Counted from the first letter of the stretch, positions 1 through 6,549 are shown. The stretch: DNA of 7,002 bases from an uncultured Geobacteraceae bacterium (GCA_937958075.1 CALFFB010000129.1:1-7002), one strand, 5' to 3'. Notes: generated from the sequence alone by a model not told the origin. Numbers and translations are program-made.

Positions 1-68
1 ACCAGGGGCGTATCTGGGTGGAATCGGCGGGCGCCGGCCAGGGCAGCTGCTTCTATTTTACCCTGCCG
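1..68 (+). repeat. Direct repeat, copy A (kinase ATPase end)
   Basis: Bases 1-68 match bases 4289-4356 at 67 of 68 positions; the one difference is T at 56 against C at 4344, a synonymous change (TAT/TAC, Tyr). Identity stops abruptly at base 69. The left limit lies outside the window, so the true repeat may be longer. Both copies are read in the same frame in two separate histidine kinase genes. Confidence 0.95.
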
Positions 69-86
69 CGAGCGTGCGGTCTTTAA
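1..86 (+). CDS. Sensor histidine kinase, C-terminal end only (partial)
   Basis: This is the 3' end of a gene that begins outside the window. The frame is set by near-identity to the end of the kinase at 2692-4398: bases 1-2 finish a codon, 27 codons follow from base 3, and TAA lies at 84-86. The visible peptide contains QGRIWVESAGAGQGSCFYF followed by TLP, the last beta strands and the glycine-containing turn of a HATPase_c (GHKL) domain, the ATP-binding module of histidine kinases. Twenty-two residues match the other kinase exactly; then this protein ends with RACGL instead of LALAPP and more. Sensor type and the phospho-accepting histidine are not visible. It runs in the same direction as the rest, with 65 bases to the next start and no obvious terminator, so it may belong to the same transcript. 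Confidence 0.85.
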   Translation, partial: QGRIWVESAGAGQGSCFYFTLPRACGL

Positions 87-151
87 ATCTGACCGAAGTT
101 GTGATATTTCATTGGTGGGGGTAAATCTTCACTGCCAGAGCGGGAGGGTCC
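87..151 (+). promoter_or_regulatory. Gap before the CheB/CheR gene: weak promoter candidate and RBS
   Basis: This 65-base gap holds a purine-rich Shine-Dalgarno, GGGAGGG at 142-148, three bases before the ATG at 152. A weak sigma-70-like pair can be drawn: TTGTGA at 99-104 (4 of 6 to consensus) and TAAATC at 122-127 (3 of 6) with a 17-base spacer. No run of T after a GC-rich stem is present, so there is no evidence of a terminator for the preceding kinase. The ribosome site is convincing; the promoter is a weak suggestion, and read-through from upstream is equally possible. Confidence 0.3.
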
Positions 152-2695
152 ATGACCAGGGATTCGGCACCAACAGCAACGGAACCTTTTTATATCGTTG
201 GTCTCGGAGCGTCAGCTGGAGGGCTGGAGGCGATTGAATCGGTGGTCCGCCATCTCACCCCGGATGCCGGGATGGCCTACGTCATCGTGCAGCATCTCTC
301 CCCTGATTATAAAAGCCTGATGGTGGAGATTCTGACGAAAAAAACACCCCTGGCCGTGCATCAGGCGGAAGACGGCCTGCAGGTGGAAGCCAACGCCATT
401 TATCTGATTCCACCGAAAATGGATATGCGGATTTATCACGGCAAGCTGTTGTTGTCGGAGAAGGATCCGGCCAAGCGCGGTATCAACTATCCCATTGATC
501 TGTTTTTTACCTCGCTGGCCCAGGATCAGGGGCGCAAAGCCGTTGGCGTGATTCTTTCCGGAACCGGCAGTGACGGCACGCGCGGCCTGCGTGCCATCAA
601 GGAGGCCGCCGGTCTGACCATCGTGCAGGACCCCGATTCCGCCGGCTTTGACGGCATGCCGCGCAGTGCTATTGAGGCCAACCTCGCTGATTTTGTCCTG
701 ACGCCTGATCAGATTCCCGATCAGCTGTTGAGCTACGCCAATCATCCCATAAAAACCGAGATACGCAATCAGGGGGCGCTGCTGCACAATGAAAATACCC
801 TGGGGCGCCTTTTTGTGTTGTTGCGGGAGCGTCACGGCGTCGATTTCAGCCAGTACAAACCCGCGACCATTGTGCGCCGCATTGAACGGCGGATCACCAT
901 CAATCACGTTGACAGCATTGAAGAATACCTGCGTTTTTGTCAGTCCTACCCGACGGAAATTGATCAGCTGTACCGGGAAATGCTCATTGGCGTCACCAAT
1001 TTCATGCGTGATCCTGAGGCCTTCCAGTCTCTGGCCGGGCGCTACCTGCCAGAACTTCTGCAGGAGCATCAGGAAACGGAAATCCGCCTGTGGTGCGCCG
1101 GGTGTTCGACGGGTGAAGAGGCCTACAGCCTTGCAATAATGGTGAACGAGGGTCTGGAAGCGTTGCGTATTAAAAAGGATATCAAGGTCTTCGCCACGGA
1201 TATCGACAAGGAGGCCATTCAACTGGCCAGCGTCGGTTTTTATCCTGAATCGGTGGCGACGGATTTATCCCGAGAGTTGCTGGAGAAATACTTTGTTGCC
1301 ACGGATCGTGGTTACCAGGTGAAACGGCATTTGCGCGAAAAGATTGTGTTCGCCCAGCATAATCTCATCAAGGATCCCCCTTTTACCAAAATCGATCTGA
1401 TCAGTTGTCGTAATCTGCTCATTTACTTTCAGACGCCGGGTCAGCAAAAGGCCATGGATCTGTTTAATTTTTCCCTGGTGCCGAAGGGACTTCTGTTTCT
1501 TGGTTCCAGTGAAACCGTGGGTGAGGCGGACAATTTTTTTGAACTCCTCGACAAGAAATGGAAGATTCTGCGCTCGCGGGGACTCAAGCGTCTGGGAACC
1601 AATCATCAGCGGAACACCGAATTGTTCGAGCTCAGCCGGCGTGCCGGATCCTACGCCGGGCAGGCCGTTAATACAACGGGCATGCGCGATTATCTCTATG
1701 ACCGGCTGCTGGAGCGGTTTCTGGAGGTGATCGCTGAAAATTACATTTCCTTTGCCATGCTCGTCAACTCGGCCAATGAGCTGATCCATATCGTTGGTGA
1801 TTCACAGCGTTTCCTGCGTATCCCCACCGGGAAAATTCAGGCCGATGTCAGTCGTCTGCTGGTCCGTGAACTGTCCATTCCGGTGACCACCGGTATTCAA
1901 AAGGTTCTGCGCGAAAAGACCGCTATCAACTATACGAATATTCATCTCAGTACCGATCCGCAGCAGCCGGTCAGGGTCAAGATCTGTCCGATCCCCCATA
2001 AAGCCGGGATGGAACCACTGGTTGCCGTTTTTATCGAAGACGATACGCAAGGGCACAAGCGCGCCTCCACCGATCAGTACAACGTCGGCAAGGCCGCTGC
2101 CGACCGGATCATGGATCTGGAACAGGAACTGCAGTTTTCCCAGGAAAGTTTGCAGGCGACCGTCGAAGAGCTGGAAACTTCCAACGAAGAGCTGCAGGCC
2201 ACGAACGAGGAGCTGCTGTCCAGTAACGAAGAACTGCAGAGTACCAATGAAGAACTGCAATCGGTCAACGAGGAGCTCTACACCGTCAATGCGGAATATC
2301 AGTCCAAAATCAGCGAGTTGACAGAGGCCAACAATGATCTGGACAACCTGATTTCCATCATCAAGATGCCGACCATCTATCTCGACGAAAATCTGGAAGT
2401 TCGCCGCATGACTCCGGAGGCCATGAATATCTTTCGCATTCTCGAACAGGATATTGGTCGACCCCTGGCGGATATTGCCCACAATCTGGTCGATGTCGAG
2501 CTGGAGGAATTGATTCTTACCTGCCGCTCTCCGGATCGGGAGTGTGCTCATCGTGTTCATGACAAAAAAGGCAAGGAATACCTGTTGCGGATTATTCCCT
2601 ACAAAATTGCATCCAATGCCTATGCCGGCATTGTGCTGACCTTTTTTGATCTGTCGCTGCTGGCCACATCCTGTGACAAAGGGGGTGCCTCATGA
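152..2695 (+). CDS. CheB methylesterase-CheR methyltransferase-PAS fusion protein
   Basis: A cytoplasmic fusion of both chemotaxis-type receptor-modifying enzymes. Residues about 13-190 are a CheB methylesterase domain (removes methyl groups from glutamyl esters) with the triad apparently intact: Ser21 in GASAGG, His48 in VQHLSP and Asp141 in GTGSDG. Residues about 215-480 are a CheR methyltransferase using S-adenosylmethionine: WCAGCSTGEEAYS (314-326) is the SAM loop, FATDID (347-352) and DLISCRNLLIYF (415-426) are typical. A PAS-like region (about 515-630), a long coiled coil (about 650-735) with six heptads, and a second PAS-like domain (about 735-835) follow. CheB lacks the usual N-terminal receiver, so control is unlikely to be by phosphorylation of a CheB receiver. 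Longer relatives continue into a kinase; here the protein stops and the kinase is the next gene, overlapping by ATGA. The start is firm: TAA at 122-124 is in frame and no other start lies between. The substrate is unknown, since no chemoreceptor is nearby. Confidence 0.95.
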   Translation: MTRDSAPTATEPFYIVGLGASAGGLEAIESVVRHLTPDAGMAYVIVQHLSPDYKSLMVEILTKKTPLAVHQAEDGLQVEANAIYLIPPKMDMRIYHGKLLLSEKDPAKRGINYPIDLFFTSLAQDQGRKAVGVILSGTGSDGTRGLRAIKEAAGLTIVQDPDSAGFDGMPRSAIEANLADFVLTPDQIPDQLLSYANHPIKTEIRNQGALLHNENTLGRLFVLLRERHGVDFSQYKPATIVRRIERRITINHVDSIEEYLRFCQSYPTEIDQLYREMLIGVTNFMRDPEAFQSLAGRYLPELLQEHQETEIRLWCAGCSTGEEAYSLAIMVNEGLEALRIKKDIKVFATDIDKEAIQLASVGFYPESVATDLSRELLEKYFVATDRGYQVKRHLREKIVFAQHNLIKDPPFTKIDLISCRNLLIYFQTPGQQKAMDLFNFSLVPKGLLFLGSSETVGEADNFFELLDKKWKILRSRGLKRLGTNHQRNTELFELSRRAGSYAGQAVNTTGMRDYLYDRLLERFLEVIAENYISFAMLVNSANELIHIVGDSQRFLRIPTGKIQADVSRLLVRELSIPVTTGIQKVLREKTAINYTNIHLSTDPQQPVRVKICPIPHKAGMEPLVAVFIEDDTQGHKRASTDQYNVGKAAADRIMDLEQELQFSQESLQATVEELETSNEELQATNEELLSSNEELQSTNEELQSVNEELYTVNAEYQSKISELTEANNDLDNLISIIKMPTIYLDENLEVRRMTPEAMNIFRILEQDIGRPLADIAHNLVDVELEELILTCRSPDRECAHRVHDKKGKEYLLRIIPYKIASNAYAGIVLTFFDLSLLATSCDKGGAS
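2165..2290 (+). repeat. Six tandem heptads in the coiled coil of the CheB/CheR fusion
   Basis: Residues 672-713 are six gap-free seven-residue units of pattern EEL-x-x-x-N: EELETSN, EELQATN, EELLSSN, EELQSTN, EELQSVN and EELYTVN. The DNA units are 21 bases long but differ at many positions, so selection on the protein rather than very recent DNA duplication keeps the pattern. Such runs are a hallmark of CheB/CheR-PAS fusions and are expected to form a parallel dimeric coiled coil that transmits signals between domains. Confidence 0.9.
2681..2695 (+). promoter_or_regulatory. Translational coupling site (GGGGG and ATGA overlap)
   Basis: The ATG of the kinase (2692-2694) overlaps the TGA of the CheB/CheR gene (2693-2695) in ATGA. 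A G-rich Shine-Dalgarno-like run, GGGGG at 2681-2685 preceded by AAA, sits six bases before the ATG inside the end of the upstream gene. This arrangement usually links translation of the two proteins and so suggests matched amounts. Confidence 0.75.
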
Positions 2696-4398
2696 TTGAT
2701 CATCCTGAGAAGAATGACAGCAGACTTCGGCAAGAGGCGGAAAAGCGCCTGGCTGAGCGTTTTCCCGAAGGGGAGGAGACACAAAGCAGAACGGAACATG
2801 AGCTGCGGGTGTATCAGGTCGAGCTGGAAATGCAGAATCAGCAGCTGCGTGAAACCCAGATCGAGCTGCAACAGGCGCTGGAGCGGTACAGCAACCTTTA
2901 TCATCAGTCTCCGGTCGGTTATCTCAGTCTGGATGGGAAGGGGCGCATCTGTGAGCTCAATGAATCCTTCGCGGCCATGCTGGCGCGGCCACCGAGTGAG
3001 CTTCGGGGGACGCATCTGGTCCATTATCTGACCCCGGACAGCGCCGCCGTGTTGCGGCAGCGGCTACCAGCGTTCTTTAAAAATCCGGTCAATAAAATTC
3101 TCCAACTCTCCATAGCGACGCGTGGCACTGAGCTTCTGCATATTGAAATTCAGGGGCGGCGGCTGCAGACATCCTCTCTGCTGATCTGCAACGTGATTGA
3201 TCGCACTGTTCAGTATCGCATGCAGGAGCAACTTAAGGCCGAACGCGAGCATCTGGAGCAGGAGCGCCAGAATCTGCAGACGATATTCAACGCCGCCCAG
3301 ATCAGCATGCTGCTGATCGACAAAAACGGCAGGGTCACGCGGGTGAATGACCAGGCGATGCAGATGGTCATGAAAAACACGGGGGACGTGCTGCAACGTA
3401 GACCGGGAGACGCCGTGTGCTGTATCCATGCTGTCAGTTCCCTTGACGGCTGTGGCCAGTCCCAGGCCTGCTCCACCTGCGCTGTTATTAAGTCTCTGGA
3501 GTATGTGAAGAAAACCCGTCAGCGTGCGGTCGACGTTGATGTCGAAAAAACCCTTGTGGTCGATGGCCGGAAAAAGCGTTTCTATTTTTCACTGAGTGCC
3601 GTTCCCCTGGTTCTGGCCGGATCGCCCTGTATCCTGCTGTCGCTGTCCGACATCACGGCGAGAAAGGACGTGGAGGAGGCGCTGCGGAGAAAGAGCTCCG
3701 AGATTGAACAGTTTGTTTACATTGTTACCCATGACCTGAAAAGCCCGATCATAACGGTAAAAACCTTTCTCGACATGTTGCGTCAGGATATTGCCGAAGA
3801 CAACAGGGTGCGGGTGGAGAAGGATTTGGCTTTTATCGCCGGCGCCGCCGATAAAATGAGCCAGCTCCTTGATGCTCTGGTGCAGTATTCGCGCATTGGC
3901 AAGGAGAGCGTCGAGGTCAAGCCCCTGGACTTTTCGCCTTTTGTCGAAGGCTGTCTGGGCGTCCTCGCCGGAACCATCCACGAGCGTGGGGTGAAGGTGG
4001 AGGTGGCGCCGCTGGCGATGACCCTCACCGGTGACGCGCTGCAGCTGGGGCAGCTCTGGCAGAACCTGGTGGAGAACGCCATCAAGTACATGGGGGATCA
4101 GCCGGCGCCGCGCATCGAGATCGGGGTGGAGGAACAGGATAAGGCCACGGTATTTTTCGTCCGCGACAACGGCATGGGCATCGGGCCGGCGGACCAGCAG
4201 CGGATTTTCAACCTCTTTTCCCAGCTCGATCCGGCAAGCGGCGGCAGCGGTCTGGGACTGGCCCTGGTGAAAAAGATCGTCGAGCTCTACCAGGGGCGTA
4301 TCTGGGTGGAATCGGCGGGCGCCGGCCAGGGCAGCTGCTTCTACTTTACCCTGCCGTTGGCCCTGGCGCCGCCGGCCCAACAGCGCCAATCAGCCTGA
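2692..4398 (+). CDS. Soluble PAS-PAS sensor histidine kinase with a cysteine-rich PAS
   Basis: A cytoplasmic sensor histidine kinase with no membrane segment. Residues about 10-65 are a charged coiled coil, 66-170 a first PAS domain (starting near LYHQSPVGYLSLD), 175-195 a short coil and 195-322 a second PAS domain. The second PAS carries C243, C244, H246, C254, C260 and C263, which could bind a metal, cluster or heme, or form redox-active thiols. The HisKA helix has the phospho-accepting H347 in THDLKSP. The ATPase domain has the N box (N462 in VENAIKY), G1 DNGMGIG (492-498), F box (IFNLF, 505-509) and G2 GSGLGL (518-523), so catalysis should be intact. There is no receiver domain. It overlaps the CheB/CheR fusion by four bases and is probably its functional partner. 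From about 3960 the gene is markedly richer in GC than before, and its end repeats the start of the window. Confidence 0.95.
   Translation: MIDHPEKNDSRLRQEAEKRLAERFPEGEETQSRTEHELRVYQVELEMQNQQLRETQIELQQALERYSNLYHQSPVGYLSLDGKGRICELNESFAAMLARPPSELRGTHLVHYLTPDSAAVLRQRLPAFFKNPVNKILQLSIATRGTELLHIEIQGRRLQTSSLLICNVIDRTVQYRMQEQLKAEREHLEQERQNLQTIFNAAQISMLLIDKNGRVTRVNDQAMQMVMKNTGDVLQRRPGDAVCCIHAVSSLDGCGQSQACSTCAVIKSLEYVKKTRQRAVDVDVEKTLVVDGRKKRFYFSLSAVPLVLAGSPCILLSLSDITARKDVEEALRRKSSEIEQFVYIVTHDLKSPIITVKTFLDMLRQDIAEDNRVRVEKDLAFIAGAADKMSQLLDALVQYSRIGKESVEVKPLDFSPFVEGCLGVLAGTIHERGVKVEVAPLAMTLTGDALQLGQLWQNLVENAIKYMGDQPAPRIEIGVEEQDKATVFFVRDNGMGIGPADQQRIFNLFSQLDPASGGSGLGLALVKKIVELYQGRIWVESAGAGQGSCFYFTLPLALAPPAQQRQSA
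3418..3480 (+). other. Cysteine cluster within the second PAS domain
   Basis: Codons 243-263 of the soluble kinase encode CCxH, nine intervening positions including the CG pair, then CxxxxxCxxC (C243, C244, H246, C254, C260, C263). The cluster lies in the middle of the PAS fold, just after RRPGDAV. I recall similar G-x-x-x-x-C-x-x-A ... CG-x-s-x-x-C-x-x-C stretches in PAS kinases of Desulfuromonas/Geobacter-type bacteria, but no ligand is established from the sequence. A redox or metal role is inference. Confidence 0.6.
4289..4356 (+). repeat. Direct repeat, copy B (kinase ATPase end)
   Basis: This is the second copy of the 68-base segment at 1-68, one mismatch apart (C at 4344 against T at 56). 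It encodes the end of the HATPase_c domain of the soluble kinase through the residues TLP. After base 4356 the two genes diverge completely. It is embedded in a GC-rich segment running from about 3960 to the stop codon. Confidence 0.95.
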
Positions 4399-4400
4399 AT

Positions 4401-4415
4401 AAAGGATATCTTTTG
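4401..4415 (+). promoter_or_regulatory. RBS and TTG start of the membrane kinase
   Basis: AAAGGA at 4401-4406 lies six bases before TTG at 4413-4415. This spacing decides the start: the first ATG in frame is codon 33, which would cut away the signal peptide. GTG at 4428 and TTG at 4443 are possible alternatives but lack a comparable Shine-Dalgarno. A weak start codon may lower the amount of this kinase relative to its neighbours. Confidence 0.7.
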
Positions 4416-6491
4416 CTATTCCCATTAGTGTCACCTGCTATTTTGAGACGTTTTGTCCCCCGGCTGCTGGTTGCGACCCTTGCCCTCTGCGCCCTGGTCG
4501 TGCCGGCGATGGCCGATGTTGCCGCGCCGTCCGCCGAAGGTCTGGCCGGTAAAACCTTTAAAGCCGCTGTTATCAGGGATTTCCCGCCTCTTTATCAGAC
4601 CGACAATTCGGATAAGCCGCTTGGGTTTGCCGTTGAACTCCTCGATATTCTTGCGCGCGAGGGCGGGTTTTCGGTTGAGTATGTTATTACCGAAAACTGG
4701 GGTACGGCTGCTGAGCTGGTGCGCAGGGGCGAGGCGGATTTTGTGCCGGGTTTTGGCATCAACGCACACCGCTTGGCGGAGTTTGATTTCAGTGTCACCA
4801 TAGAAAGTATTCCGGTTCGGGCCTTTGTCAAAAAAAATGACAATAGAATCATCAGGATAAAAGATCTGGCGGGCCAGAGGTTTGTTACCGCGGTCATTGA
4901 TGAGGGCGCCGCCCATGTCGAGTTCAGGCGTCGTGGGGGCTATAATTTGGCCCTCAAAGATAACGTTGATCAGGGGCTTAATGCTCTGCTTGCCGGCCAT
5001 GTCGATGCCTTTGTTTTTCCCGAGCCAGTTCTTAAACAAAAATTAAGAGAAATGGGGCTGGAAGATCATCTGCAGGTTGTTGGTGAGCCGCTGCTGACCC
5101 TGAAGCGGGGTTATCTGTTCCGCAAGGGGGATCCCCATGTCGCCGAATTCAATCGGTTGCTGACGGCGCAGGTTGATTCGCCGCTTTACGTGGAGCTGAT
5201 GAAGAAGTGGTACGGGGCGCCCCAGCCGTTCTGGACGGTGCAGAGGGTGGTGCCTTTGATGCTGGCTCTGCTGATTGTGGTCTCCTTTGTCATTGTCATC
5301 TGGAAAAATCATTCTGTCAGACAGGTCAACAAAAGACTGCTGGAAAGTGAAGAGCTGCTGGCGCGCTCGCAGGAGATCGCCCATGTGGGCAGCTGGCAGC
5401 TCGATGTGGCGGTCAACCATCTGGCCTGGTCGGACGAGGTTTACCGCATTTTCGGCTGTGAGCCGGACGCCTTCGCCGCAACCTACGAGGCCTTTCTGTC
5501 CTTTGTCCACCCGGACGACAGGGCGCTGGTCGATGCCGCTTATACCGAGTCCCTGCGGGACGAACAGCGTGAATACGAGGTGGAGCATCGCATTGTCCGT
5601 GATAAAACGAACCAGGTGCGTTATGTGCGGCAGAAATGCGTGCACGAGCGGGACGCCGCCGGCCGGGTGCTGCGGTCCACCGGCATGATTCAGGACATCA
5701 CCGAGCAGAAACTGGCGGAGCTGGCACTGCAGCAGAGCAAGCGCTACCTGGCGGCCCAGAATCAGGAACTGGAGCAGATCGTTTATGTGGCATCCCATGA
5801 TCTGCGTTCGCCGCTGGTGAATATCGACGGCTTCAGCCGCGAACTTGAGTATTCCCTGAAGGATATCGGTGAGGTGCTTGATCGGGACCAGGAGGAGGCA
5901 ACGCCACTGGCCCAGCTGCTGCGCACGGAGTTTCCCGACATGCAGCAGTCCCTGGCCCGCATCCGCACCAGCGCCCACAAGATGGATGTCCTGCTCAAGG
6001 GGCTGCTCAAGCTGTCGCGTCTGGGGCGGGCCTCTCTGGAGATCCGGACCATCGACATGAACCGTCTGCTGGGGGAGATGGTTACGACCTTTGCGTATCG
6101 CATCGAGCAGCAGGGGATCGAGCTGACCGTCGAGGAGCTGCCTGACTGCCGGGGGGATGTGATGCAGGTGAATCAGATCTTTTCCAATCTCCTCGATAAT
6201 GCTATCAAATACCTTGACAGCGAGCGGCCGGGGCGCATCAGGGTGTCCGCCGTAGTGGAAAACAATGAGTGCGTGTATCGGGTCGAGGATAACGGCATCG
6301 GTATTGCCGACAATCATCAGAACAATATTTTTGAGCTCTTTCACCGTTTGCACCCCGCGGATTCCAGCGGCGAGGGGCTCGGCCTGACCATTGTCCGCCA
6401 GGTTCTCAGCCGGCTGGGCGGGGAGATCAGCGTCAGTTCAGAGGCGGGTGTCGGCAGCACGTTCAGTGTCCGGCTGCCGCGCTCATCGTGA
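4413..6491 (+). CDS. Membrane histidine kinase with periplasmic solute-binding (SBP_bac_3) sensor
   Basis: A one-pass membrane sensor kinase. Residues 1-34 look like a signal peptide (R12 R13, hydrophobic 18-30, likely cut after AMA at 34). Residues about 46-268 are a family 3 extracellular solute-binding domain as in amino-acid ABC transporters: IRDFPPLY near the start, GFAVELLDIL (71-80), R120 where amino-acid binders hold the ligand carboxylate, and D198 in GHVDAF. A membrane helix follows (about 279-297), then a PAS_3-type domain (about 325-432, HPDD at 366-369), HisKA with H462 in SHDLRSP, and HATPase_c with N596, G1 DNGIGI (626-631) and G2 GEGLGL (653-658). The HisKA hairpin is about 20 residues longer than in the preceding kinase. 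The likely role is to bind a small polar solute, perhaps an amino acid, outside the inner membrane and phosphorylate the receiver encoded next. The sensor half is near 50% GC and the PAS/HisKA part near 64% (hand counts). The start follows the previous stop by 14 bases, so co-transcription is likely. Confidence 0.95.
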   Translation: MLFPLVSPAILRRFVPRLLVATLALCALVVPAMADVAAPSAEGLAGKTFKAAVIRDFPPLYQTDNSDKPLGFAVELLDILAREGGFSVEYVITENWGTAAELVRRGEADFVPGFGINAHRLAEFDFSVTIESIPVRAFVKKNDNRIIRIKDLAGQRFVTAVIDEGAAHVEFRRRGGYNLALKDNVDQGLNALLAGHVDAFVFPEPVLKQKLREMGLEDHLQVVGEPLLTLKRGYLFRKGDPHVAEFNRLLTAQVDSPLYVELMKKWYGAPQPFWTVQRVVPLMLALLIVVSFVIVIWKNHSVRQVNKRLLESEELLARSQEIAHVGSWQLDVAVNHLAWSDEVYRIFGCEPDAFAATYEAFLSFVHPDDRALVDAAYTESLRDEQREYEVEHRIVRDKTNQVRYVRQKCVHERDAAGRVLRSTGMIQDITEQKLAELALQQSKRYLAAQNQELEQIVYVASHDLRSPLVNIDGFSRELEYSLKDIGEVLDRDQEEATPLAQLLRTEFPDMQQSLARIRTSAHKMDVLLKGLLKLSRLGRASLEIRTIDMNRLLGEMVTTFAYRIEQQGIELTVEELPDCRGDVMQVNQIFSNLLDNAIKYLDSERPGRIRVSAVVENNECVYRVEDNGIGIADNHQNNIFELFHRLHPADSSGEGLGLTIVRQVLSRLGGEISVSSEAGVGSTFSVRLPRSS

Positions 6492-6549
6492 CCGGATATG
6501 TCAACTGTTACTATTTAATGCACACTGTGCGCAGACGGAGGTTGATGCA
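6492..6549 (+). promoter_or_regulatory. Gap before the receiver gene, with RBS and small palindrome
   Basis: The Shine-Dalgarno GGAGG at 6537-6541 is placed eight bases before ATG 6550 and fixes the receiver start; no ATG, GTG or TTG occurs in that frame between the preceding stop codon and 6550. TTTAAT at 6514-6519 resembles a -10 box, but no convincing -35 lies upstream. An imperfect palindrome, TGCACACTGTGCGCA, occupies 6519-6533 (seven-base arms, one mismatch). It could be an operator or chance. No terminator is seen, so read-through from the kinase is the simplest reading. Confidence 0.4.

Noticed and set aside
212..1222. Long open frame (336 codons) on the minus strand opposite the CheB/CheR gene
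   Set aside because: Its sequence shows no domain and it mirrors the strongly supported CheB and CheR domains, so it is a shadow frame.
2165..2290. EEL heptads as a DNA minisatellite
   Set aside because: The 21-base units differ at many positions and no unit pair is nearly identical, so this is a conserved protein coiled coil and not a recent DNA repeat expansion.
71..3531. Shared 11-mer AGCGTGCGGTC at 71-81 and 3521-3531
   Set aside because: It has no flanking similarity and sits in unrelated contexts. Taken as chance.
4446..4514. Twin-arginine (Tat) or lipoprotein signal in the membrane kinase N-terminus
   Set aside because: R12 R13 is followed directly by F with no Tat consensus, and the cysteine at 26 follows TLAL, with L instead of A, G or S before it. 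An ordinary Sec signal peptide fits better.
5043..6353. Long open frame (436 codons) on the minus strand opposite the membrane kinase
   Set aside because: It lies wholly inside a kinase gene with intact motifs on the plus strand. The protein is rich in H, Q and L without recognisable domains, as expected when a GC-rich gene is read backwards.
6391..6549. N-terminal extension of the receiver into the end of the membrane kinase gene
   Set aside because: The extra 53 residues have no domain, overlap the kinase ATPase end and lack a ribosome site, whereas ATG 6550 has GGAGG eight bases upstream and begins right at the first beta strand of the receiver.
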